Source of the DNA: Panagrolaimus kolymaensis
Lineage: Eukaryota; Nematoda; Chromadorea; Rhabditida; Panagrolaimidae
DNA length: 64,000 nt
Direction: 5' to 3'
NCBI GenBank assembly: GCA_028622995.1
Contig: JAJQJQ010000010.1
Span: forward strand, 682,001 to 746,000
Shown here: positions 12,701 to 23,468 of the stretch, in pieces
How the letters are laid out: each line of letters opens with the position of its first letter
How positions within the stretch are numbered: the first letter of the stretch is position 1
Made by a program: the position numbers and the translations under genes
The notes under the pieces: generated by a model
The model's input: only the letters and a program-made list of their open reading frames with translations
The model's database searches: none
What the model was told of the DNA's origin: nothing

Positions 12701-15700
12701 TGCAATGAAGTTTTGGGTGTTAATAGTAGCGAAGTTAGACGACCTTCCATAACCTCTCCTTCTGAAACATCATTCATGTCACCAACCAGTAGCACACATA
12801 GTAATGATGCATTTGAAAGATCTATGGCTTATTGGTTGGTAAAAAATTATGCCAAAGCTGCTTCAACTTTACTTGAAGAAGCAAATAAAACTTCATTTTC
12901 GGTTAATGGCGGCTTTACTGGTTGTTCGCTTTCTGATATCTTTAATCTTTATTCTTATCTTCGACGCCATCCTTTGGTTACTCGTCAACGACTTACTGAT
13001 GCTGGAATTCAAACTGGAAGCACCGAAAAAGTTTTCCAATTAGCTCGAGAATTGGAATCTCGAGTAACACCTAGCGAAAGAAGATTGTTTTTCCGAACTG
13101 CATCAGTTCACATGGCTTCTGGATGTCCCTTATTGGCATTGGATGTTTTACAAAGATTGCCTAAACAACTTGGAGATTTTCTTCCTGATAATGGAAATAT
13201 TGCTGATGCCCTTAATGAAGGGAAAGGTGGATCCACCTTGGATGTTTTTGAACCCCAACAAAGTTCAGCAGATGTTGATTGGTCAGCTCCAACCAATGTT
13301 ACGAAAGATGAGGAGTTTAAGCTTGAATGGTCCGATGAAGACGCTGATGATGAGGAGGAGGGTAAAAAAGATGATTTTGAAACCAAAGAAACAAAAGAAG
13401 AAGTTCCTATTGAACAAATGAATGGTTTTATGCCAAAGAAGGTTGAACCCAAAAAAATTGCAAGGTCAATAGATTTCATTGCTCAACATCTCAAATTTGT
13501 TGCTGCTCTTCGAGTTTTTATGGAAGAATTAGCTACGCTTGCTAGTGGCTTTGAAGTCGATGGCGGACAATTACGTTGTGAATTATTTAGATGGTTGGAA
13601 AAAGAATGCATAGTTTTGAGAGATATTTGTGATTATCAAATGGATCTCGTTATTAGTGTACCTGATTACCATGAAGATATCCTTTCTGATCTTAATGATC
13701 TCAGAAATATTACCCTTAATGATTTACGCCTTGACCAACAAGGCTCATACTGTCGCTCTCCAGCTCGTCGAAGGCTATGGTTATCAACTCATCAAAAATT
13801 AATTCGAACTTTTACTTCGTATTGCGCTCTTCATGGAGCCCAAAACTATCGATTAACTTCAGTACTTATGGAATTATTATTGTTGCTGCTCGAATTACAA
13901 CAAGATAAAACTATTTGGAGTCAACGCGATGATTCTTCGCCCAAAGTTCGACCATTTCCATTATTGGTTGGTTCACTTTGGAATTGTCGAATGTTTCTGT
14001 CTTCTCCATTACATTTTATTGAAACTCAAAGCACTGATTTACTTTTAACCATCATTGAATTTAATCAACCTCTTGGTTTGGATTTATCGCTGCCAAAAGT
14101 TTATGAATTATATAATCTTTGTCAAGGATTATCTTCATGTTTATATCAATCATTAACAGATATAGATAATTCCTGGACATCTGGAAATCCCGAAGGCTCA
14201 GTTACCAATATGAGAAGATACAATTCTTTCAATGCAGCTTCTGAAGATATGCCAGTTATGAGTCAACCATCTCGATGGCCAGGTGTACAAAGCTTTATTG
14301 CATTGCTTGAATGTGAAAAGGATGAAGATTGTCCCAATTTACAATTATTATTAGCTGAATGCTTTGTTGCAATTTCAATGAGCTTATTTTGTTACTCATT
14401 TAGTTTATATGATTCAAGGTGGCTATTCCGTCTAATGGCACATGATATAAATGCCAAAAGTTTTGGAACAGTTTTTGGTGGAGCTGGTGAACAAAAAATT
14501 CGACCCATACCTTCTCGACCTCCACGTAAGTTAACTTTTGCTTAATAATTTAAAACTATTATTATATTTTTAGCACCTCGACCCGAACAAAGTCCTTCAT
14601 CCCAAGGTGATAATATTCGCGCAAAGCTACATGCTAGAGTCTTTGGTTCAGGACCTCAACCTGATGCTAGAAGAAGGGAAGAAAGCAATAGTGAACAATT
14701 TATTTCATGTTGGATTCCACCCAAAAAACACGTGGTACAATTTTATGCTGAAAAAGTTGATCTTGTTGGTGAAGATATTGACTATGACTATGATTCAGAG
14801 GATGCTGCCTCAGTGGAATCTATTCAAGGTGAAGAAGGGGAGCATGAAAATGAACCTCGACCTCATGATTCTCCTAATAGTTTTGCATGGCATTTAATGA
14901 GATTAGGATTAGCTTTGCAACAAATGCATCGAATAAAACAATTTATACTTTTATTGGGAATGGATTTAATTGATTTACCAAGCACCTCACCAAGAATATG
15001 CAAAATATTAAAATTACTTGAATGTTGGATAGACCAGTTAAACGAAACCCTTGAAAATTATCCTGGTGGATGTCCAACAAGTTTATTACCTAATCCATAT
15101 GTGGATATTGATGTATCAACTCATAATGTTCCATTGCTTCGAAAATATCGATTATTAATTGAAAAAGGCAACACTCCATTCGAATATGATTCCAAAGGTG
15201 TTCAATCTGTAAAAAGACTATGGTCATATCTTGTTCGACAAGAAAATCTTTCACCCCATTTTATTAAATTTATATTTGAAAAGAATGGAGCAAAAGTTTG
15301 TTTCTTTTAAAAAAAATTAAATATTCAACCAATCGTTTTACAGGAAATTGGAAAGGATTCCAGTGTTGCTTCCGGTGCAACTTCAAATGGGTCCAAAGAT
15401 TCACATTCAGTTGTAAAAATTATGCATCGAGAGCAAGAACCAATTTTAGCGTTTGCCACAAGCAACGTTAAACCTTCATGGATTGCAGTATCGACTGGAA
15501 GAGAAATTCAAGAAATTTCAATGGATACACTTTTCGAGGAACAACAAAATTTAGCTGATAATCGAACTTCATATCTTAATAATCGAGTGGCTTTGGATAT
15601 TGCATTAGAAAAAAATACCAAAGACACTTTAAAAGATAATGACGATTATCAAGTTTTGCTTGATGGCAAAATTAAAACTAATACGTCATTTGTAAGTTTT

Positions 15701-17167
15701 TTACATTTATTAACTAGCCTTTACTAAAAAAACTGCTGCTGCTAATTTCGCGAATACTTTCTATTCTTTATTTAATTTTTTTAACATTTTATTATTTTTC
15801 TACAGATTACGCCTTTTATTATTGATAGAAGCCGAGTTGCTTTACAAAAGGTTTGGGTTATAAAGCACATAAATGATGTTGTTTTGTATCTTTGCTTTTT
15901 GTTTGGTGGTTGTGAATAGAAAAAACACTCTTTGAGCTTTTTTTCTCTTAAATATTTTTTTCTTTATTGTGCTTGCGCTACATGATTTTGTAAATATTAT
16001 ATTTTAAAGCTCATAGATTATTTATAAACGTTTTTACATTTTTTTCAGCTTCGAAAGCGACAAGTTAATGGCGTTCGTCGGCTTGAACCACATCCAACTT
16101 TGCCATATTGTGAGTTTTTTTTATTTATCAAAAAACTTAAATAAAGCAACCAAGCAAGCAATTTTCCTTTTTGTTTTTTTATAGATGTAAGCGGTTCGTC
16201 TGATGGCTCAATCCTCCTTTGGGAATGGGGTTTGGAACAGCCATTGTTTACCGCGCGGTCGGCTGGACAATATGCTAAAGTTACAAAGCTTGCATTTTCA
16301 TTAAATGGAAATAAATTTGCTGCGGTTGATGGGGATGGATTATTATGCATGTGGCAAGCGGCACAAAGTGTAACCGTTAGAAAACCATATTTTGTTAGTT
16401 TTTTTAATCTATTGAATTAATTAATTCCATCCCATTTATCTCTCAAAGAATTTAAATTAATGCTTTCTTCCTATTTTTAGAACCAAAAATGTCATACAAA
16501 AGCAGCAGCCGATGTAAAATTTCTTGGACAAACAAGTTCATTACTTGTAACGGTGGGACATAGCTCAGGCGATGCAAATGTATCTTTATGGGATACTTTG
16601 ATGCCATCTACAAAAGCTACAGTGCATTCATTTGTTGGGCATCAAGATGGTGCAATGTGTGTAGCATATTTAGCTAATTCACAGGTATTTTTTTGCCAAC
16701 TCAAATTTCTATTAAATATTAAAATCTTGTTTCAGACAATTGTGTCTGGAGGTAGACATGGAGAAATATGTCTTTGGGATATTCGTCAACGTCAATTAAG
16801 AAACACCATTAAAGCCTTTGATAATGCCTCGGTTGTCAAGGCATTATGCGTGGATCCAAATGGTGACTATATTATTGTTGGTTCAAGTGATGGAGATATC
16901 AAAGTAAATTTCCTTAAACAAAATCTCATTCATGACGTAATGTTAAAAAAAATGTTTTTTTAGATGTTTAACAGCGATGCAACCCCATCTTTGCTTTATA
17001 ACTTTACTGGAGAGCATGCAGCTCGTGGAGGATTTAGTTTACGTCAAGTGGGCATCCAGGGAATTCAACAACTTTCCGTTGACTCTTCTCTGCGTTTATT
17101 CTCATGTGGAGCTGATTGTTCACTAAAATTTCGGCCACTTTTATCTGTTGTTCAAACTTTCACTTAA
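6761..17167 (+). CDS. rbc-1: Rabconnectin-3 alpha / DMXL-type WD-repeat protein (RBC-1)
   Basis: Twenty-two exons join without a frame break to 3029 residues, the usual length of DMXL1/2. The start, MSIHQVITGALNGGD followed by a short segment and ACAVGADVAILAPNFDRVQIIPG, matches the conserved DMX/Rav1 N-terminus. WD-type repeats occupy the N-terminal third, a Rav1-like helical region the middle (about residues 1350-2400), and further WD repeats the last 350 residues (for example the exons at 16185-16393 and 16736-16903). Exons: 6761-6847, 6898-7026, 7072-7329, 7377-7831, 7886-8034, 8081-8715, 8761-9299, 9345-9712, 9762-10385, 10435-11240, 11293-12011, 12065-12335, 12387-12551, 12602-14525, 14574-15295, 15344-15691, 15806-15850, 16049-16109, 16185-16393, 16481-16684, 16736-16903, 16964-17167. 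Family role: assembly and regulation of the V-ATPase on endosomes and synaptic vesicles, with rabconnectin-3 beta. Confidence 0.97.
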
Positions 17168-17539
17168 TTTCTTACTAAAAAAACAATCCGGTGCCACCAA
17201 AGAAAACAAATAAAAAACAAATTCTAATTTTCACTTACTATAATATTTTTAAGTTTTTCATTCCATTTTCTTATTTATTATTATGTAAAAATATAGTCAT
17301 TGAGCGAATTTGATATTTTAAAAAAAAATACTTTTATATTATATAGTTGGTATCTCTAAAAAACCATATTTTTTTCAACGCAAAAAACTTTCATACAAAT
17401 ATTAAAATATTGTAAATTATTATAATTATTATTTATAGAGATTATTTTCACATAGTTTTGCTGTCCATAAAAAATAATAATAAAATATAACTGCTTTCTA
17501 AACTTCCAAAAATAAAATAAATCGTTAAATATATAAAAA
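17168..17539. other. Convergent 3' flanks
   Basis: This holds the 3' flanks of rbc-1 and the converging coiled-coil gene. An AATAAA word at about 17208 is a candidate rbc-1 polyadenylation signal. Nothing else is seen. Confidence 0.5.
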
Positions 17540-18933
17540 TCAATTTCGATCAGACTTTGAACCTGGCGTCGAAGGAGTTTGTGCAGCAATCATTGCCGAA
17601 CTTATCGAATTCAATTTTCCACCCCATTCTTTTGTTAATTGAGATGTTAGTGTAGACATTATTCCACAAATATTATCATTGTATGGACTTACAGGATCAG
17701 ATTGAACGGTTTTATATAAAGTTGGATCACGATGTGATTTTTCATGCCCGAGAAATTCTCGATAACGTTTTACTTCCTATAAAAAAAAATTTCTCGATGA
17801 ATGCACTAAATTAGAAGAGCTTTTTTAATGAAAAAATGCTTACATCATTCAAATCGTCGAGTCTTCGACTAATTTGTTCGAGATTTTTTCTTGAGTTATC
17901 ACATTCCTAAAAAAAACAAAATACACTTTTACATTTAAGGCACACGAAGGTTTTTGATGTTTCTTCTTTATTTTATTTTTGAAGCATACATAAAAAATAA
18001 AAGTTAATGCATTTTCGTTTTTTTGTTTTCAAATAGTCGTTAGTTTATGAAAAAACACAAAAAAGGGTTTGGTCAATGCAATTTTCATGCTTGCTTCTTT
18101 TTTCTTTTTTAGTCGTCGTGTGAAACAAAAAATATTTGGAAAGAATAAGCAGCAGCCGTCATCTTTTTTTAGTTTTTTTCTTTCGTAAAAAAAGTTTTTA
18201 TCCTTAAAAAACTAATAATAATAACACGAATTAATGTTTTTTTTAAAACTATAACGACAAAACGGACAACTTCTCGCATAATTATTCATATTGTGTAATT
18301 AGCAAAACAAAACAAACAAAAAAATAATAGAAAGAAACTAACTTTAATAACTTTATCCACAGCTCGAATTTGATCTTCAATAGTTTGAATTCCGCCTGAA
18401 CCGTTAATCATGGCAGGATTATTTTCTTCTGAATATTCACCGCTTGAATTTGTCGCAGCAGAACAAAATTTATTATGCTTGTGACAACAACAAGAATGTG
18501 ATTGAACAAAATCCTTGTTATTTTTGTTTTTTGTTGTTGAATAAGAACCAGCAGCAGCTTCTTCGATAGATGTCGGAGTAGACCAAATGCCAGCAGCGGC
18601 GGTTCCACCACTCGTGCTCGCAATGCCGCCGCTGTGAGGAGTTGCTGCAGCATGGTTGTGTTGGTGGTGGCCGTTAGCTGAAGCTTTTTTGGCATTCGAA
18701 TGCAGACCGTTAGAAGACGACAATGGCGAAGAAGAAGAAGACGCATGGGCGGGCGACGACGCCATCGTTGAAGAATGTTGTGAAAAAGTTGCTGCTGCTG
18801 CGTCGGCAGCAAGTTTGATGGCATTTGATGTCGCAGGACTCGATGAGCGTGAACCAAATGTTGAACGGGCTCTCATTGCAACCATATCGTTTGATCCCGA
18901 TCCAAGTGAATATTTATGATGCGAACGATCCAT
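17540..18933 (-). CDS. Ser/Ala/His-rich protein with C-terminal coiled coil
   Basis: Three minus-strand exons (18343-18933, 17844-17906, 17540-17776) give 296 residues starting MDRSHHKYSLGSGSND. Residues 1-185 are low complexity and probably disordered: Ser, Ala, His and Asn runs plus a Cys/His patch SCCCHKHNKFC. From about residue 185 an alpha-helical coiled coil begins (IEDQIRAVDKVIK, continuing with NLEQISRRLDDLNDEVKRYREF). It leads to a compact C-terminal segment around WGGKLNSISSAMI. The conserved-looking part is carried by the last two exons. I do not recognise the family; a small adaptor or scaffold is plausible from the coiled coil only. The ATG at 18933 was chosen because the frame upstream has only a TTG. 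The gene is divergent from the CAP gene and convergent with rbc-1. Confidence 0.8.
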
Positions 18934-19707
18934 AATTAGTAATAACAAGAAATTAACTTCCTATGTTTACCTTTTAAGGAAAAAATATTTAATAAATTTT
19001 AAGAAAAAGCACGAGATACAAACTCGTATAACAAGATTAGGCCTATAAATCAAGCAAGTAAAAAGAGAGCATGCGTGAATAATTTTTGATAAAATTAAAA
19101 TGCTGTAAGACGCAGCCAAAAAAAGCCTTCATAAAATATGCGACACAAAAAATATTTTTAAAAGGAAAGAAATTTAGTTGCGTTGAAAATAAAACCTTAT
19201 AAAGTGTAGTAATATGAAACTTTATGGTAATTTGCGAAAATAGAGAATAAAATGTAAACTGAAGAAGACAACAAAATTCTAAATTTCAAAAATAAACTTT
19301 AGGGAAAAATATAATACGTTCGTTTATATAAACATTCAAGGACGACAAGATTTAAAAAAAAAATAGAAAGCGTTGATTTAAAAAAATATGGAAGAGAAAA
19401 AAAGACCTGTGGTTGCTGCTACTGCCAAAGAAAGGAAAAATGAATAATTATTTAACCCTGGCATCTGAAACCTTTATATTTGAAATATGGAGAATGCATA
19501 TATCGGAAACTGAATGCATTGTTAACATAGTAAAAAAGAAAGAACAAAGTCAAAAGGTTGTTGTTTATGGAAGAAAAAAAATGAGTAAGTAAAAAAGCCA
19601 ACCAACGCAACAACCTATGTATGTTTGTCGAATCATATTTCCACTATCTCCAAAAAAGCGTGGTATGGTTGGATAAGTCAACCAACCACCAACATATTCT
19701 TTTTGTT

Positions 19708-19890
19708 TCAGATTCTTAACTGTTCCAAAAAAACTGCATAATAAAAGAGTAAAAATAAAGCTCCAAAAAATAATAATAACCCAACAAAAAAACCTAAAAT
19801 CATTTTTTTACTAACTCTGTAATTGTCTTTGTGGGTTGTCGACGAAGAATTGTGTTTGTGTATGTTTTTTTGCTTTTCGTCTATCAACAT
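19708..19890 (-). CDS. Possible small single-pass membrane protein (60 aa)
   Basis: This is an uninterrupted 60-codon frame from a true ATG. A polar, Lys/His/Asn-rich N-terminus is followed by one strongly hydrophobic stretch (MILGFFVGLLLFFGALFLLFYY) at about residues 30-51 and a short tail. There are no introns, no recognised family and no obvious splice acceptor. T-rich DNA read in one frame often looks like a membrane helix, so this may be chance. Confidence 0.2.
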   Translation of the reverse strand: MLIDEKQKNIHKHNSSSTTHKDNYRVSKKMILGFFVGLLLFFGALFLLFYYAVFLEQLRI

Positions 19891-20874
19891 ATTTCTATGT
19901 GTTTTTCAAACTTGTTTCAAAGTATAAGAAGTAATCTTACCACAACAAAAACATACCAAAACGGATACGTCTGACATCCTTAAAGGCTTTATCTCCTTTG
20001 CTTTTTTAACTTCAATGTTTTTTTTTGTGTTGTTGTCGGTGGCTGTTGTAGTGGAGCCTCCTAATTTGAGGGCCATTATCCTCCTTCACAAAAAATAAAT
20101 AAATTTGGGAATGCCACATTCTTGCGCTATATTGCTGCTTCTTTATGCTACTAGCGTGTTTTTTTAAGAAGAAGAAAAAGGGGCAAATTGACGGGCGGCG
20201 CAAAAAAAAAAAGAAGCCTATGGCTGTTAACAATTGCATCTTCTTTTTTTTTCTTTCCAAATAAGCTGGACGGAAACTTTTTTTTATTTGTTTTTGCGCT
20301 AAAAATTGAAGAAATAGAAGAAAAAAAAGAAAAGAAGAAACAATAAAAAATTACTTAAACGTTAGCCTTTTTTCCTTCAAAGTTTTTTTTATTACACTGT
20401 AAAAGTTTTTTAGGGATGCTCGCTCGCATTTTCAAATGAGCGATGATTACTATTACTACTACCGGTAATGATTATAAAAAAAAACACAAAGTCCACGTGG
20501 AAATTAAACATTTTTTGTTGCAAAAAATTGGCCTCCACTTTTAATCGAAAAAATACTACTCCAAAAGTTTTGGAAGCATCTCATGTTTCATATTTAAGAA
20601 AACAAAGCACTGTTTCCGGTTCATAATGTTGAGAATATGCGTGGGCTTTATTTTCCTCATAAACTTGCATATGTAAATGCTTGACTTTTTGATTAAATAT
20701 TTTGTTTCTTAAAGTATTTGTAAGTAAGTAAGTAGACGGACATTCGACAAGAAACAAGTTGTAAAAAAGATTGTTTCCTTTGCCAAATGAAAAAACAGGT
20801 TTACTCTATTAAACTTCACATCATCTTCTCTAATGTCCAAGTAGTTTCATTAAATGTTGTCACAAAATTTTTGA

Positions 20875-20955
20875 TTTCATGGCCTCAACCTTTGATGATT
20901 ATGAAAATTAGTGGGTTTACTAATGTTTTATTTTAATTTCATGGCCTCAACTTTT
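20875..20955. repeat. Direct repeat TTTCATGGCCTCAAC
   Basis: The word TTTCATGGCCTCAACCTTT (20875-20893) recurs with one mismatch at 20937-20955, 62 bases downstream. The GC content of the word makes chance repetition less likely here. Its function is unknown. Confidence 0.6.
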
Positions 20956-21564
20956 ATTAATATAGTTGATGGTTTTGGTTGTCAAAAGTTATTGGTAAAA
21001 TAATGAAAGAAATTGTAAAAACTAAGTTTTTAAAACCGTTCTTTTCATTCATAAAAAATAAACGAGAGAAGTTTTCGCAACAATGAATAATGACATTTAT
21101 ACTTTACTTACTACTAAACCAATCACTTTTTTAATATTTAATATTACACTTTTTGATGAAAGAGTTTTGAATGCAAAAAGAGAAAAAAATACTGATCACA
21201 TCATATTTTTTATTTTGCGGAAATAAAATATCGGATAGATATTTAATCGAGACAGATAGGCACCAAAAAATAAAAAGATCCGTGTGCAAAACTTTTGCAC
21301 AAAAAAAGTTAAATATCATTAAAGATACCCGCGTGCAGACCATTAATATACTAAAAAATGACCGGAAAAAGTTTTGATTGACAAATGTAATCATTCTTCT
21401 TTTTCTTTCTTTTTTTTGCTTTGCGGTTTTGAATTTTTTTGGTCTTTGTTAATTTTACAAAAAAAGGAAAGGAAATGGATGGAAAAAAAGAGTGATTGAA
21501 ACCATTTATTTTGAAGATGAGGCGGAGCGAGCCGAGGGTAATCGCTTAGACTGAAGGTTGATAC

Positions 21565-21572
21565 TATAAAAT
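21565..21572 (+). promoter_or_regulatory. TATA-like box upstream of the CAP gene
   Basis: TATAAAAT lies 74 bases before the first in-frame ATG (21646) of the CAP gene, a spacing compatible with a core promoter and a short 5' leader. This is inferred from motif and position only. Confidence 0.4.
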
Positions 21573-21645
21573 AACCTTCTTCGAAGTTAGTCAAATTTTG
21601 AAATAAAAATAAATTATCTTTCCTCAAAGTTTGAAATTATAAAAA

Positions 21646-23468
21646 ATGAATAAAATTTTGGTTATTTTATTTTTTATTTCTTTTTTGAAACTTTTTGAAG
21701 TAAGTGAATGTCAATTTTTCGGGTTTCATATAAAAAACTATTTTTTAGGCCACCAAATTTGAAGTCGTCATTCAAAAGTATCAAGCTTTAAATTATCAGG
21801 AAGTTGTTGGAATTGAAAAAAGTAAATATACTTTTAGGTTTGTTCTTTGGTTGTTTGATATTCATAGACATTATTAAAATACACTTCCTTTTTGTTATAG
21901 TTTTTGCATGTGTTCACGTGAAAGTAAACAGCCAAAAAATGATGCAGCATGTAATTGTGCTTTGGGAGTTCCGGGTAAAACTGCACAAAGTTCATGTCCT
22001 CAGGCTCTTTATTCTTCAAGCTGTCTGCATAGTCCCAATCCACATAAATGTTTATATGCAAAATTAGAAAGTGACGTAAGCTAAATTATTAGTCAATAAT
22101 TCTAAGACAAAAGGATACATTTTGCAGAAAAATTCCAAATTCCTTTATGTTAAAGTCGAAATCAAAGGCCGATTGCTTACTAGCCCTGAATGGCAATCAC
22201 TTCAGCGAACCAAGCATAAAGCCAATGCTCAACTTGCTGCCAATATTGGAAACAAAAGAATTAAGTATGTCACCTTTTCGCTCTTTTAAAAAAATAGAGT
22301 TGACTTTGCTTATTATTTTTTAGAATTAGTTACATTGTCTTTGAATCAGATGGTGTCGAAAATAAAAATGATGTCGTTGTTGACCACCCAACATCAACAA
22401 CCACTACTGCTACTGCTAGTACTTCATCAAGGTCATCATTAATCACAAAAGCAGCAACCATAAAAACTACAAAAACTTTTAAACCATCACATCATCATCG
22501 ATCATTACCTATGAGAAAAATCTCTGTTTCACATTCAAAAAACCTATCGGAAGTTGGGGTCACTCACGTTTCAGAATCAAATTCAATTACAACTTCGAAT
22601 TATCATGGTGACCTTGAAGCAATTAAATCAGTAAGAGTTTAACTCACATTTTTTGAAGAATAAAAAATTAATTACAAATTCTTTACAGATTATCGATGCA
22701 GAATTAGTTTTACTTCATGCTTCGAGAGCTCAACGTATTCCACCCATGTCATTTGATGTCCATGGTTTTAAACAAGCCGTGAGTATTTGTACTTTTAATA
22801 ATTTTACCTAACTTATTTTTGACACTAGTTACTTTGTTAAAATTAAACTTTTCGATAGATTAAATTATGATTAATTTAGTTTTTATTTTATTTTTTAGAT
22901 GTTGACGAAGCATAATGAATTTCGATACATGCACGGAGCAGAATTATTAACTTATGACCCAAAATTAGAAGTTGCCGCTACAGCATGGGCTAATAAATTA
23001 TCAGCTAAAGGAAGTTGTTTATCACATGAAAATCGAAAAGGTATGGGAGAAAATTTATTTTTCTTTGCCGCTGAATTTTTCACTGACCCCATGACTATGG
23101 CTGAAGCAGTTGTGAGAACATTTTATTCTGAAGGAAAAAATTATGATTATAAACGGTAAAAATTAAATACAATTTTGATTAAAATTAATTTTATTTTATT
23201 TTATTTTCTCACATCATCCAATTTTTTTAGCTTCAAACGAAACTTTTTCCAAGTTGGCCATTTCACTCAATTAATTTGGAAATCAACAACCAAAATGGGT
23301 GTTGGGATTTCAATTAAACCATTTAATGGGCGACGAACGGGTCCATGTCAACCTTTTAGACCTTCGACAATGATATATATTGTAGTTAAATATTCTCCAC
23401 AAGGCAATGTCCAATCCCCAAATGTATGGTTGGATAATGTTCGACCTGTAATGCGACGCCGTCTATAA
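21646..23468 (+). CDS. Secreted CAP/SCP-domain protein with unusual Cys-rich N-terminal region
   Basis: Eight exons (21646-21699, 21749-21837, 21901-22075, 22128-22264, 22324-22630, 22689-22778, 22899-23155, 23231-23468) join to 448 residues. A hydrophobic signal peptide opens the protein (MNKILVILFFISFLKLF). Residues ~20-155 form a cysteine-rich region with the short motif FCMCS and six further cysteines. A Thr/Ser/His-rich linker (~160-255) follows. The C-terminal ~190 residues are a CAP domain: HNEFRYMHG, the GEN motif, GHFTQLIWKST and YIVVKYSPQGNV. These include the candidate cleft residues His, Glu, Glu and His. The CAP domain has few cysteines, so it resembles the GAPR-1/RBT4-like branch more than disulphide-rich venom allergens. 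Family roles vary (sterol/lipid binding, secreted effectors). The N-terminal region is not one I recognise. The exon 2 donor at 21838 was chosen because it alone preserves the frame. Confidence 0.9.

Larger units (their letters stand above)
18934..21645. other. Divergent intergenic region, 2.7 kb
   Basis: No multi-exon gene is seen. It contains a single small ATG frame with one membrane segment (minus strand, 19708-19890), a 19-base direct repeat (20875-20955), and a TATA-like box shortly before the CAP gene. The rest is A/T-run-rich DNA with short GC-containing patches. Confidence 0.5.

Noticed and set aside
17932..17960. TAAGGCAC word resembling the miR-124 seed
   Set aside because: Only the first eight bases match, the remainder diverges, and no hairpin partner arm was found.
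18656..18919. Plus-strand acidic/Ala-rich open frame
   Set aside because: Antisense to the Ser/Ala-rich first exon of the minus-strand coiled-coil gene; a codon-bias shadow.
21804..22067. Hydrophobic 87-codon frame overlapping CAP exons 2-3
   Set aside because: It is an out-of-frame shadow of a cysteine-rich exon that joins its neighbours in phase when the 21838 donor is used.
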